Under the pieces are notes generated by a model. It had not been told where the DNA came from and did no database searches. It saw only the letters and a program-made list of their open reading frames with translations. Positions 18,801-28,373 of a stretch of 64,000 nucleotides of DNA are shown in pieces; the stretch's first letter is position 1; each line of letters starts with the position of its first letter. Location of the stretch: contig CAZMMQ010000003.1 in assembly GCA_964567435.1 (NCBI GenBank), forward strand, positions 1 to 64,000. Direction: 5' to 3'. The stretch is from RFSX01 sp964567435 (GTDB taxonomy: Bacteria > Bacteroidota > Bacteroidia > Chitinophagales > Saprospiraceae). The position numbers and the translations under genes are program-made.

Positions 18801-18996
18801 GGCGATATCTGTAGCCTACGGTATAGCTTATGCGACTTTTATGACTTTGTTTTTGTTGCCTCTACTCTTATCTCTTAAGAACACAGTGAAGGTATATCTA
18901 TCATGGCTATGGACAGGAGAAAAACCTAGCAAGGAGGCTGTAGAAAGAGCCATTATAGAATTATCATCTAAGGCTTCTTACCCTGACAATAAATAA
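15838..18996 (+). CDS. RND-family efflux permease (AcrB/MdtB-like)
   Basis: A 1,052-residue inner-membrane pump with the expected twelve helices and two large periplasmic loops. The first helix (FIKYPVAVNVIMLSIMVFGL) is followed by FPLEDSDLIFINIAYPGASP. The TM4 proton-relay pair is in GILVDDGIVIAENI; the second half has GILVNDGLVLIEKF in TM10, where the first Asp is Asn as in many homologues. ATVTVEIEEGADIDIVLANV matches the porter domain. It is driven by the proton gradient and expels drugs, lipids or other small molecules through the adjacent TolC-like protein. Confidence 0.95.
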   Translation: MRKFISFFIKYPVAVNVIMLSIMVFGLMGVKNTKSSFFPLEDSDLIFINIAYPGASPVEIEEGVILKIEDNLRGLVDIDRVTSVSQENTATVTVEIEEGADIDIVLANVKNAVDRVPSFPVDMEPPVISKQENINRAIEFTLSAEGVPLRTLKNVARKVEDDIRAIPGISQLVLSGFPTEEIEIAVREGDLIAFDLTFAEVAAAVRNTNLISTGGKILTDSEEYLIRANNRSYYGDELDYIVVKASNTGQIIRLKDVANVRDKWSEIPDRIHFNGMPAIQFNVSTTNNEDLLSATDKVKEYIIEFNEKREVMQLNISADSSIALNNRQGLLIENGMIGIFLVLLFLSIFLKPSIAFWVAVGLPFSFLGLFIFAPSFMTINLISLFGMIIVIGILVDDGIVIAENIYNQFENGKSKFQAAVDGTLQVMPPIIAAILTTVIAFSTFIFLPERLGSFFGQIAKVVGIILLISLIEAFLILPAHLSHSKALNKNSKPFILNVWADRVISWIRDRIYVPMLRFVLNFSVFGFSIPIALLLLTMGAFQGGIIRFTFFPSVASDQIAISLKMQEGTSESITDSLITVIEKATWKVNDQLTQTQSGQLQVIENTIRRLGPGSANASLTINLLPGENRDLRSSEISKNIREAVGPIYEAESVVFGSGNAFGGKPVSISLVGNNISELKQAKKELKDEMQSNPRIADVTDNDPAGIKEIKINLKENAYLLGLNINTVLSQVRAGFFGASVQRFQRGRDEIRVWVRYDRSNRQSIKDLDRMRIVTPSGNRVPLTEIASYTIERGDVVINHLDGQREIRVEGDLTNIKDSAPEVISELREGVIPNIISKYPSVKPLYEGQNRGFANIGKAIKRVLPVILLLMYAVIAFVFRSYGQPLLLFVLIPFSFVGVAWGHWLHGQNINILSGLGIVALIGILVNDGLVLIEKFNLLLKSGMPYHKAMVEAGRSRFRAIFLTSLTTVAGLAPLIFEKTFSAQFLIPMAISVAYGIAYATFMTLFLLPLLLSLKNTVKVYLSWLWTGEKPSKEAVERAIIELSSKASYPDNK

Positions 18997-19023
18997 CTAG
19001 ACTAACGACTAGACAACATCAAA

Positions 19024-20328
19024 ATGAAAAAGATTTGGATCATTATTACAATGTTATTAATAGCTGTCGACGGCGCCTATGCCCAAAACCAACTGACATT
19101 GGAGGACGCTAGGATAATTACATTAGAAAATAATTTCGGCATCAAGATTGCGCAAAATAATGTAAAGCTATCCCAGAACCTTACGAATAAGAAGCTCAAC
19201 AACTACCTCCCTACCCTCTTTGCTAACGGCGGCGTCAATGGGAGTTTTGGAGGCAGCGTCCAACAATTCAATAACGGGTCTGAAGCCAACACAAATAATG
19301 CACTTACACTTGGTGCCAATGCCTCACTTAATGCAGATTATACTTTATATGACAAAAGAAGAAGTCTCACCTTGGAACAGCTGGAGCAATCTGTCCTGTT
19401 GTCGGATATACAATTACGTCAGACAATAGAGCAGAGCCTATTTCAAGTCTACACAAGTTATTATACTGTGGCTCAACTCACAGAAAATATAGAGGCTCTA
19501 GAAAGTATCATAGAGATATCTGAAGCAAGAAGACAAAGAGCCGAATACGAATTGGATCTTGGCAGAGGAAATGGTCTAGCTGTGCTCAATGCTCAGGTAG
19601 ATATCCAAAGAGACAGCATCAATCTCATCAATGCATTGACTGCTCTTGATATAGAAAAACGGAATTTGAACACCGCTATGGGCAGAGACAGCGAGATACT
19701 TTTTGACCTTATCTCAGATATTGAATTAAATGAAATATTAGAATTAGAAAATATTCTACAAAACTATAAAAGCAACAATACGGCATTACAGATCAATGAA
19801 CAAAATCAAATAATTAGCAGCATGAATCTGGACTTAATCGAGGTAGAAAACAATCCGACCATAGTTGCTGGTGCTGCCTATAATTTATCCGTACAGGACA
19901 ACCCTAGTCAAGCCTTTATTACCTCATCTAACTCTAGAGGCTTTACAGGTAACATCGGTATTAATTGGCCAATCTATGACGCATCAAGAGATATTAGAAA
20001 ACAGAATGTAGCCATAGAGCTTACTAACCAAAAGCTACAAAAAGAACAACTACAACAAGAAATAGAAAGAGATCTGATCAATGGATGGACCAATTATAAT
20101 AATGCGCTAAAGATTGTAACAGTAGAACAATATGCGCTTAGCATTAACGAAGAAAATTTTAACAGAACTAAAGAACTGTTCAATGCGGGTCAAGTCAATT
20201 CCATAGAATTTCGTCAAGCCCAACTTAATCTACTTACTGCTAAGACCAATCTGAATAACGCTATATATAATGTACATCTTTCAGAAATACAATTGAAGCT
20301 ATTAGCAGGAAGTCTTATTAGTCTATAA
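19024..20328 (+). CDS. TolC-family outer-membrane efflux protein
   Basis: Product of 434 residues with a signal peptide (MKKIWIIITMLLIAVDGAYA). Two OEP repeats follow: the first opens LTLEDARIITLENNFGIKIA, the second near IQNYKS-type helices with NTALQINEQNQI. Both have long amphipathic helices, and INWPIYDASRDIRKQNV is the usual equatorial strand. The C-terminal NSIEFRQAQLNLLTAKTNL is the family signature. It completes the tripartite pump with the two upstream genes. Confidence 0.92.
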   Translation: MKKIWIIITMLLIAVDGAYAQNQLTLEDARIITLENNFGIKIAQNNVKLSQNLTNKKLNNYLPTLFANGGVNGSFGGSVQQFNNGSEANTNNALTLGANASLNADYTLYDKRRSLTLEQLEQSVLLSDIQLRQTIEQSLFQVYTSYYTVAQLTENIEALESIIEISEARRQRAEYELDLGRGNGLAVLNAQVDIQRDSINLINALTALDIEKRNLNTAMGRDSEILFDLISDIELNEILELENILQNYKSNNTALQINEQNQIISSMNLDLIEVENNPTIVAGAAYNLSVQDNPSQAFITSSNSRGFTGNIGINWPIYDASRDIRKQNVAIELTNQKLQKEQLQQEIERDLINGWTNYNNALKIVTVEQYALSINEENFNRTKELFNAGQVNSIEFRQAQLNLLTAKTNLNNAIYNVHLSEIQLKLLAGSLISL

Positions 20329-20509
20329 CTAGTGTTAGTCAATTTCTTTTTTTATTAGATTTCTCCGCTCTTTGCAGTCTGTCAATGTAAAATGGCCTGA
20401 GTACGCAACCAACTCATAAATCAAGTTAATGCTATAATACATAAATCAAAATTCAAAAAAATGCGGGCTGATTGGAAGTGGAGAATGTATTTGGAATATT
20501 ACAAAATAG

Positions 20510-20540
20510 AAAAACCGCATCCCCTCTCGGAGATGCGGCT
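20510..20540 (-). terminator. Terminator of the 20563-25728 surface-protein gene
   Basis: On the minus strand GCCGCATC-TCC pairs with GGGGATGCGGT around a short GAGA-type loop and is followed by TTTTT. It lies about 25 bp after the gene's stop codon. It may also limit read-through from the convergent efflux operon. Confidence 0.8.
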
Positions 20541-20562
20541 TCACGTAAGTTTCCGTCAGTTT

Positions 20563-23500
20563 CTATCTGATCTGAATCATTCTTCTGCTGGCAGTACCGT
20601 AAGCTGTCTCCAACTTATAATACATAATGCCTGTAGAAGATAATTCACCACTATTCAATAATATTGTATGGCTGCCTCCTTCGTAATTGCTCACTTTTCT
20701 CATTAATTCTCTACCAGCCACGTCAAATACTGTTAACGTCACGTCAGACTGACCTGGAAGGCTAAATCTAACTTCTGTGTTATCAGCAAATGGATTCGGG
20801 ATATTCTGGAATAAGATAAACTCTTCGTACTCAGCTCCTTCAAAGTTCAACTTCAAAGATACTGTCTCCATAGATCCTGTATATGCCTCAGAGGTTGTCT
20901 GCGCTGAACTCAAGAAGAATTGCTCACTAAGAATCGCATCTTCAATTACATTGAATGTTATCTCAAACAATACTGTATTTGCATCTATTGTAATCCCTTT
21001 AAGTTCATTCCAACTTAATGATACATATCCGCTATTTACATTGTATAGCCCAAGGTTAGATTCTGTTAAGTTCAGAGCCCCAGGTATGATTCCATCGAAT
21101 TCAAGGTTAGCAGTATTGAAACTGATTGTACTTTGAAGTCCTACAACATCCACCATATTAGATGCTGTTACTGGAATCGTTACATAATCGCCAGCTGACA
21201 ATTCTTGATCCTCTACAGACAATTCAAGAGATCGGCTGCTTCTAGAAGATATTTCTCCTTCTGTCAATGAAGCTTTAGCGCTGTCATTTACATCACCTAT
21301 CTTTACTGCTACAAAGTCCTGTCCTTCAACATTTTCCTGTAGATTAGATATGTTAATTGTCTCCTTAAAAGGGAAAGGACTAGTTGTGTTTACAAAAATC
21401 TGATCCTTTACTGGTATTCTCCATGCATGTTGATCATTAGGGAAAGTTGATGTCACTCCTAAGATCAATTTTCTAAGTTCTACTAAATCAGCTCCGGTAA
21501 TTCTACCATCATTGTCTGTATCCGCTGCAATTACTTTGTATGGGGAGTCGAATCTTGATAATCCAAGAATATGTCTCTGGATTAATATAAGGTCAACTGT
21601 ATTTACACCATTATGGTAATTATCATCTTTCTCTGGTATTACCTCATAATTACCTTCTGATGGTATGCTATGGAAAGCATAAGATCCATCATTAAGTGTG
21701 ATAGAGTTCTCCATCATCGCATTGTTATTCATAAGGCTAATCCGTACATCTTGTACCATTCTAGCATCATCTGTCTGAACATTTCCTGCAACTCTAGACC
21801 CAGGTTCGTCAGGACAAACATCAGAATTATCTTGTAAGATCAATGATACATTACATGTATTTTGATTACCTGAATCATCTTCAAAGTACACAGTTATTGG
21901 TATCAGTGTCTCTATACCGTTAGGTATATCTTCACAGTCAAATGATAATACTTGTGTTTCTTGACCAAATTCATTAATAAAGAAGTCAGATACTTGAGAA
22001 TCACAATTATCATCAGCACCTTGACTAAAATCAGTCACCCATACCTCTGCGATGCCGCTTGGATTGAGTGTCGTCACCACCTGACTTGTACAGTAAGGGG
22101 TTGGCGGCTGTTCATCATTATTAAATACTCTGAAGCTGAATGTGTTAGAGTTACCACAATCATCTGCTACATCTATAGTTATCGTCGTACCACTATCATA
22201 GAATTGGTTGAAAATATTAGATGTAGGTACTCCGTCAACAAGGAAGTTCATCTCTATATCTTCCTCTGCAGTACAATTATCAGAAATTTCAAAATCAACA
22301 TCGTCCTCGGTCAATAAAGTTTGACAGCTTGGATCATTACTAGTAACATCTCTCAGGTTGGTAATAACAGGTGCAGAAGAATCATTTACTCTAATTACTT
22401 GACTTCCGGTTTCTCGTCCATCCTCTACTGTGTTACCAGGAGCATTAACGATACACCAATCAATTACAGTCCAAGTTCTTAGAATCTTGTAGCATGCCCC
22501 TTCTACGTCAGGGAATACTTCATCACTAAAGGTGATAGCCACATCACTTCCACATCCACTAGAAGTCGTCTGAATAAAATCAGCACTTGCATTGAATGGA
22601 AGGTCTTCAGGTTGTGTACCACCTGTACAATTATCTATTGTATAATCTTGAGGGAATCTAGTTACAGAAAATCCAGAGAAATCATTTGTAAATGATATAC
22701 CTTGATTAAATGCATTACCTACTATGCTGCCACAGGCATCTGTAACTTCATATTTGATAGTTGCACTTCCTGATCCACATTCTCCTGGCTCAAAAACATC
22801 TCCAGGACTTATAACCTGACCATTAAATGTCGCTTCTACTGAAAATCCAGTAGTCGTCGGACAATTAGCAGTCAAACTAAAAGTATTTTTACCATCTTCA
22901 GATATTGAGAATAAATCAAATCCCCCAGCATTACAATTTCGATTCATACTAGCTGGCCCTCCAGATAGTTGCGGTTCATCATTATTATTTTGTACTTCAA
23001 CATTCACTTGACAGATATTAGAATTACCAGCAGCATCTGTAACTCTTAGATATACACTCTCTTCATTCATCACGCATCCACATCTGTACTCTAATACATC
23101 TGTAAATCCTCCGTTAGCAGATCTACTGATCTCTCTAGTTACTACACCACAATTATCAAATGAACCGTTATCTATAGACTCAGCAGGCAAGAATGCAACT
23201 CCATCGTCACCTACAGCTACTACTGTATTCTCTATACATACTGGAGTAGGGCTACTTTCATCTACTATAGCTACTTCTGTAAAACATACGCCTGTGTTGC
23301 CACATTCATCCTCTACAGAATATCTTAACCATGTGATACCAAGTGGTAAGTTTTCTATTCTTGTAGGATTTATTGTTCCAATAACACTAGCTCCAGTTTC
23401 TGGATCAAATGATACATACTCGCCATCAATTGGTGGTGCACCATCCGAATCAGCTATCAAAAATTCTACTGTGAAATCAAACTCTAAATCATCACAAGAA

Positions 23501-25728
23501 TTCTGTACAGATAAAGGAGGAATAATATCCCATGATCCTGCACATTGATTAGCATCTGTGCTTCCTGGGAAGAAAAATAATGGCTGACCATTATCTCCTA
23601 GGATTATATTACCATTACTATCAGTCAATTCGATACCTCCATTTGCTTCAGAAGCACATGTTATCTGAAGAGGTTGTGTATCCTCTATTTTAATGACCTG
23701 ATTTTGTTCTCTGAATTCACCAGTACACCAATCCAAGATAGACCATGTTCTAAATACCTTTGTAGAATACTCTCCACAAATATCAAATTCTAAGTCCTCC
23801 ATTGTCACCTCAAAGTTTCCACACATTTCACCGAATGGTACAGTTGGCATACCTGAGAATGAAGGTAATGGGATACCTTCTGAGTCAACCACACTTGGAT
23901 CTAAATTTCCTTGGTCATCAAATAGTACACTACAATCAATAATCTCACTTTCTACTCCATCCATACTCTTAGGAAAGATTACATCATCCAGTGTCCATGG
24001 AAGGAAATTTATTCTTTGAGTACAAGAATTAGAGACTTCTGAAGTCAAGTTAGTTACTGTAAATGTTCTATCTACAACCAACCAGTTACCTCCGGCACAA
24101 TCATCACTCACTATTTCGTCTTCAAAATCCATTGTAATCTCACTTGAGCTACAACCCATATTCTGCATAATATCATCTGTAGCAGCAAGCGATCCTTCGT
24201 TAGTCAATACGATAAGCTCTACATTAAGATTTTCAATACCTAAAGTAGAAGTTAGCTCAAGATTCCAAGTACCATTTGCATCCTCTCCATTAAATCGTGA
24301 AAAAGGATTTGCCGGTTGGAAACTACCAATATATGCATTGACTTGTCTTCTACATTGATCTACATCAAAGAAGCTAGAATATGGCTTGAATGATGAATCA
24401 TCAGCGAGGCAGATAAAGAAATTAGGCTCATCACACATAGGCGCACCAGCCAAAGCAGGATCACCGAAGTTAGCTAACTCCACTGATGCATCATCATTTG
24501 GAGAGCTAAGCGTAAATGCTAAATCTCTTATCATATCTATATCACCTGAGATATTCATTACGACAGATTTTACTGTTCCTGTTGGAGCCCCTGATACTAG
24601 ATTTAATGGTACTGACACATCCATTCCTGCAGCTACATTAGTAACTGTATTCTCAAATCTACCATACCCGCATATTTGTGCGCCAGGAGAAAATGCATTC
24701 TGGGAACAATACACATCCACTGGATCTTGACATTCTAAATCTGGGATTGACTTATCTTCTGCAAGGATAGTACCCCAACAACTAAGTCCTGAAAGCCCTG
24801 TTACTGTAACTTGGTATAAGCCTGGCTCACTGATCATTACTTCACCAGTACCACTTAATTCAGAACCTAGTTCTGTATGTACAACATCTAAGTCGAACAT
24901 ATCGAAGCAAAAATCGCCTTCTAACACCATATCAGGTGTTATCAATCCTTCGCAATCGTCTGTTAATGTGAAATTGACATTATCATTACATGTTAAATTA
25001 TTTCTACTTTCTAGCGCAGATACTTCAAATATACATTGACTGATTATCTCGCTGCTTCCTGTTTGCTTAAAGTCAATAACAACACTATAGTCTTCAAAAT
25101 TAAGACCCATTGCCGTCAATTCATCTGCATTAGCATATGTCATACCTAATGCCAGATTATCTACCGCTCCTGTTACAGGGCCTGCTACCAATGCACCACT
25201 TTCGTCAAACATATTGATACAATATGTATAAGATAGTGCAACACAGTTTACTGCATCGATAGTAAATCCTGGAAAGGTATAGGACAGAGCACAGTTGTTG
25301 TCCAAGTCAGGAAAAATGAAATCGTCCTCAGGACATTCCATGTCAAAGACGTTAGTAACAGAAATTTCTCTCGATCCTTCTGCGGTACTACCGTTATTAA
25401 AAGTGACTATTACTGTGTAAACGCCATCCACGTCCATATCATCGACATCGACACACGGAGAGGATACATCAGATGTAAAGCCATTAGGACCTGACCATGA
25501 TATGCTTTGCAACGACAAGGGAGACACCACTGTCCCATTCTCATCTTGCACTTCAATATCCAGACAGACCTCGTCTGTTAGTTCTACGCAGACGGAAGTA
25601 TCCATCGCCGGTGATATTACTGTCACCGTCCCGGTTTGTGCCATCCCCATAGAACAAATCAAAGCAAACACCAAAAGGAGTATCCCTTTGGGGCTATCTT
25701 TGAAGCTAGTGGTTAAATAATTTTTCAT
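20563..25728 (-). CDS. Giant T9SS-exported surface protein with P-domain-like, dockerin and cohesin modules
   Basis: The start was set at ATG 25728 because MKNYLTTSFKDSPKGILLLV begins a signal peptide ending in MGMAQ; an earlier start would add 23 residues before it. The mature part has many Cys-containing Ig/HYR-like repeats (ending as SGNQNTCNVSLILQD). A proprotein-convertase P-like beta-sandwich lies around residues 360-500 (DLAFTLSSPNDDASVEL, NPFSRFNGEDANGTWNLEL). A bipartite dockerin-like region is at about 1380-1480 (GVNTVDLILIQRHILGL, DTDNDGRITGADLVELRKL), followed by a cohesin-like domain (about 1497-1634). The type A sorting tail (about 1640-1721) contains FQNIPNPFADNTEVRFSL. Likely a surface scaffold or adhesin; no catalytic domain is seen. 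Confidence 0.88.
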   Translation of the reverse strand: MKNYLTTSFKDSPKGILLLVFALICSMGMAQTGTVTVISPAMDTSVCVELTDEVCLDIEVQDENGTVVSPLSLQSISWSGPNGFTSDVSSPCVDVDDMDVDGVYTVIVTFNNGSTAEGSREISVTNVFDMECPEDDFIFPDLDNNCALSYTFPGFTIDAVNCVALSYTYCINMFDESGALVAGPVTGAVDNLALGMTYANADELTAMGLNFEDYSVVIDFKQTGSSEIISQCIFEVSALESRNNLTCNDNVNFTLTDDCEGLITPDMVLEGDFCFDMFDLDVVHTELGSELSGTGEVMISEPGLYQVTVTGLSGLSCWGTILAEDKSIPDLECQDPVDVYCSQNAFSPGAQICGYGRFENTVTNVAAGMDVSVPLNLVSGAPTGTVKSVVMNISGDIDMIRDLAFTLSSPNDDASVELANFGDPALAGAPMCDEPNFFICLADDSSFKPYSSFFDVDQCRRQVNAYIGSFQPANPFSRFNGEDANGTWNLELTSTLGIENLNVELIVLTNEGSLAATDDIMQNMGCSSSEITMDFEDEIVSDDCAGGNWLVVDRTFTVTNLTSEVSNSCTQRINFLPWTLDDVIFPKSMDGVESEIIDCSVLFDDQGNLDPSVVDSEGIPLPSFSGMPTVPFGEMCGNFEVTMEDLEFDICGEYSTKVFRTWSILDWCTGEFREQNQVIKIEDTQPLQITCASEANGGIELTDSNGNIILGDNGQPLFFFPGSTDANQCAGSWDIIPPLSVQNSCDDLEFDFTVEFLIADSDGAPPIDGEYVSFDPETGASVIGTINPTRIENLPLGITWLRYSVEDECGNTGVCFTEVAIVDESSPTPVCIENTVVAVGDDGVAFLPAESIDNGSFDNCGVVTREISRSANGGFTDVLEYRCGCVMNEESVYLRVTDAAGNSNICQVNVEVQNNNDEPQLSGGPASMNRNCNAGGFDLFSISEDGKNTFSLTANCPTTTGFSVEATFNGQVISPGDVFEPGECGSGSATIKYEVTDACGSIVGNAFNQGISFTNDFSGFSVTRFPQDYTIDNCTGGTQPEDLPFNASADFIQTTSSGCGSDVAITFSDEVFPDVEGACYKILRTWTVIDWCIVNAPGNTVEDGRETGSQVIRVNDSSAPVITNLRDVTSNDPSCQTLLTEDDVDFEISDNCTAEEDIEMNFLVDGVPTSNIFNQFYDSGTTITIDVADDCGNSNTFSFRVFNNDEQPPTPYCTSQVVTTLNPSGIAEVWVTDFSQGADDNCDSQVSDFFINEFGQETQVLSFDCEDIPNGIETLIPITVYFEDDSGNQNTCNVSLILQDNSDVCPDEPGSRVAGNVQTDDARMVQDVRISLMNNNAMMENSITLNDGSYAFHSIPSEGNYEVIPEKDDNYHNGVNTVDLILIQRHILGLSRFDSPYKVIAADTDNDGRITGADLVELRKLILGVTSTFPNDQHAWRIPVKDQIFVNTTSPFPFKETINISNLQENVEGQDFVAVKIGDVNDSAKASLTEGEISSRSSRSLELSVEDQELSAGDYVTIPVTASNMVDVVGLQSTISFNTANLEFDGIIPGALNLTESNLGLYNVNSGYVSLSWNELKGITIDANTVLFEITFNVIEDAILSEQFFLSSAQTTSEAYTGSMETVSLKLNFEGAEYEEFILFQNIPNPFADNTEVRFSLPGQSDVTLTVFDVAGRELMRKVSNYEGGSHTILLNSGELSSTGIMYYKLETAYGTASRRMIQIR

Positions 25729-26048
25729 GATTAGAAATTTTTGTGTTCTTACGTTAAAATGTTTATTAAAAAAGTAATTATGAATTCCTAAATACATATA
25801 AGCAAATCGTATTGAATGTATATATGATTGAATTTCAGACTCTTACACATATCAAGAACTTCATATTCAACTTTTTTGTAATTCATACTGCTACTATTTC
25901 AAACATTATACCAAATCGTAATATGTAGTCAACTAATAGTCATTTTTCTCAGATATCTATAGACTATGGGATTGTAGGAATAAGTAATCATCCTTCATTG
26001 ACAGCCGACTGTAGACTGATTCTGTGAGACAAGTGATATATTGAGAGA
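25729..26048. other. Intergenic region between divergent genes
   Basis: This 320-bp AT-rich stretch must contain the promoters of the surface protein (minus) and of the DUF2891 operon (plus). No convincing TAnnTTTG/TTTG pair, hairpin or small gene was found. Confidence 0.5.
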
Positions 26049-27164
26049 ATGAAGAAGACGATATACTTAGCCCAATTGAGCTTTATGGCTTTGTTACTCT
26101 ATCAATGCGCCCCTTCCGAGTCGCCCAGCTCACAATCCACTTCAGAAAATCCCAATATGAAAAGCAGTACTATAAGCTTAGACTTAGCAGAAGCAGAAAG
26201 ACTTGCCTCCCTACCCTTATCCTGCATCCAGCAGCCGCTACCCTACAAACCTGGGCATGTGATCGCCAAGGAGTCAGACCTACAGATGCCTATCGTGCAC
26301 CACCCTGCTTTTTATGGATGCTTTGATTGGCACTCTGCAGTCCACGGGCATTGGTCATTAATATATTTGCTCAAAAATTTCCCAGAACTATCTCAAGCCA
26401 AAGACGCAAGAAGAATGTTAGACGAGAATCTATCTGCGGAGAATATCCTGAAGGAGGTCGAATACTTTTCACTAAACAAAAACACCAAAACTTTTGAGAG
26501 AACTTACGGTTGGGCTTGGTTGCTGAAACTTTGTGAAGAACTCTACACTTGGGATGACCCACAAGCCAAGGCCTGGTATAGTAATCTTCAACCGCTGGCA
26601 AAGTATATCTCAGATGGTTACCAATCCTACTTACCCAAACTCGTATATCCTATCAGAGTAGGAGAACACAGCAATACGGCTTTCGGGCTAAGCTTTGCCT
26701 ATGATTATGCAATGACCGTTGGTGATTCAGCTTTAAAAGACATTATAAAAGATAGTGCCATTATATTCTACGAGACAGATAAAGACTGCCCAATAGGCTG
26801 GGAACCAAGTGGTTATGATTTTCTTTCACCATGTCTACAGGAACTTGATGTAATGCGCAAAGTCATGACAGAGCAAGCATTTACTGAGTGGAGTAGCGCC
26901 TTCTTGCCAGGCCTATTTGATCAAACTACCAAACTAACACCAGGGGAGATTAGAGACAGATCTGATGGTAAACTCGTCCATTTGGATGGCCTGAATTTTT
27001 CTAGAGCTTGGTGTTTGTACACGTTAACTGAAAATCAATACTGCCAGCAAATAGCGGATACCCATATGGCGCATTCGCTCAAAAACATAGTAGATGGAGA
27101 TTACGCTGGACAACATTGGTTGGCTTCATTCGCTTTGTACGCATTTAAATGCCAGAAAAAGTGA
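26049..27164 (+). CDS. DUF2891 family lipoprotein
   Basis: Product of 371 residues. The signal MKKTIYLAQLSFMALLLYQC gives a lipid-modified Cys20, and a Ser/Pro-rich spacer follows. The DUF2891 core starts at about residue 80 with HHPAFYGCFDWHSAVHGHW, rich in His and Trp, then FERTYGWAWLLKLCEEL, VGEHSNTAFGLSFAYDYA and GYDFLSPCLQELDVM. The fold is expected to be alpha/alpha-toroid, like glycoside hydrolases and epimerases, but the family has no proven activity. The 3' end overlaps the Nramp-like transporter gene by 16 bp, placing it first in the pxp operon. Confidence 0.85.
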   Translation: MKKTIYLAQLSFMALLLYQCAPSESPSSQSTSENPNMKSSTISLDLAEAERLASLPLSCIQQPLPYKPGHVIAKESDLQMPIVHHPAFYGCFDWHSAVHGHWSLIYLLKNFPELSQAKDARRMLDENLSAENILKEVEYFSLNKNTKTFERTYGWAWLLKLCEELYTWDDPQAKAWYSNLQPLAKYISDGYQSYLPKLVYPIRVGEHSNTAFGLSFAYDYAMTVGDSALKDIIKDSAIIFYETDKDCPIGWEPSGYDFLSPCLQELDVMRKVMTEQAFTEWSSAFLPGLFDQTTKLTPGEIRDRSDGKLVHLDGLNFSRAWCLYTLTENQYCQQIADTHMAHSLKNIVDGDYAGQHWLASFALYAFKCQKK

Positions 27165-28363
27165 AAAGGAAATTAAGCAAATACTTTGGGCCAAGCACCT
27201 TGGTGGCTGCAGCATTTATAGGTCCAGGAACAGTGACGACTTGTACTATAGCCGGTGTAAATTCTGGTTATACCTTACTATGGGCCATGATATTTTCTAT
27301 CATCGCAACGATTGTCCTTCAAGAGATGGCAGCAAGATTAGGCTGGATAACAAGACAGGGTCTTGGAGAGGCCATCGCCAAACAATTTCCAAGTGGGGTA
27401 GAAAAAGTGTTTTCAATAGTTCTTGTGTTAGGCGCCATAGTCATAGGAAATGCAGCTTATGAGGCTGGTAATCTATCTGGAGGCATACTTGGTATGGAGC
27501 TCTTAATAGGAGAGCACCATATATGGCCAATCATTTTAGGTACTATCGCCTTTGCACTATTATACTTCGGCCATTATGGTCTGATAGAGAAGATATTGAT
27601 AGGGCTGGTTATCACAATGAGCATCAGTTTTCTGGCTACGGTAATTATTGTGAAACCTGACATTGGTGCTATTGCACAAGGTATGATTCCTAGTTTTGGA
27701 GAGCTGGATTTTCTATTGGTATTGGGTCTTATAGGAACGACTGTGGTGCCATATAATTTGTTTTTACATTCATCTATTATTTCTAAAAAATGGAATAAGG
27801 ATGCACGGCTAAGTGACATCAGGACAGAGAATACTATTTCTATTATACTAGGAGGTTTGGTCTCTATGATGATTATCGTAACTGCAGCTGCAACAAAAGG
27901 GGAGTTAGATACCATTGAAACAGCCAAAGATTTAGCAGTTCAATTAGAACCAGTCTTTGGTAGCATGGCAAAATATCTGATGGGTATTGGCTTGATGGCT
28001 GCTGGTCTGAGTAGTGCTTTGACGGCACCCTTAGCAGCTGCCTATACAGCACGTGGACTGCTAGGATGGACCGATAATGAGCGGTCTTGGAAATTCAGAT
28101 TGATCTGGATCATAATCCTTGTCATAGGAGTGGCGGTAACGATGATTGGGACTAAGCCAATTTTGATCATCAAATTTGCTCAGATTACCAATGCTATCCT
28201 ATTGCCATTGGTTGCAGCTTTCCTCATCTACCTCTGTAATATATCAGAAATCGTAGGATCATATAGAAATAAATCCATACATAATTGGCTTAGCATCAGT
28301 ATCGTTGTGATTACAATATGCCTAAGTTTAAGATCGCTTAATAAATTATTTCAATTATTCTAA
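27149..28363 (+). CDS. Nramp-like transporter of the 5-oxoprolinase operon
   Basis: A 404-residue protein with eleven or so membrane helices and the LeuT/Nramp fold. TM1 reads GPGTVTTCTIAGVNSG where canonical metal-transporting Nramp has DPGN. TM6 reads VVPYNLFLHSS where canonical members have MPH. So the metal-ligand Asp, Asn and Met are all replaced. The gene is placed between a DUF2891 lipoprotein and pxpABC, similar to ycsG beside ycsF/kipI/kipA in Bacillus subtilis. Family membership is clear. Transport of Mn2+/Fe2+ is doubtful; uptake of 5-oxoproline or a related compound is my inference. Confidence 0.85.
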   Translation: MPEKVKRKLSKYFGPSTLVAAAFIGPGTVTTCTIAGVNSGYTLLWAMIFSIIATIVLQEMAARLGWITRQGLGEAIAKQFPSGVEKVFSIVLVLGAIVIGNAAYEAGNLSGGILGMELLIGEHHIWPIILGTIAFALLYFGHYGLIEKILIGLVITMSISFLATVIIVKPDIGAIAQGMIPSFGELDFLLVLGLIGTTVVPYNLFLHSSIISKKWNKDARLSDIRTENTISIILGGLVSMMIIVTAAATKGELDTIETAKDLAVQLEPVFGSMAKYLMGIGLMAAGLSSALTAPLAAAYTARGLLGWTDNERSWKFRLIWIIILVIGVAVTMIGTKPILIIKFAQITNAILLPLVAAFLIYLCNISEIVGSYRNKSIHNWLSISIVVITICLSLRSLNKLFQLF

Positions 28364-28373
28364 ATTCTATCAA

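Noticed and set aside
25729..26048. Possible promoters of the divergent surface-protein and DUF2891 genes
   Set aside because: Several TA- and TTTG-containing words exist, but none gives a -33/-7 pair with normal spacing.
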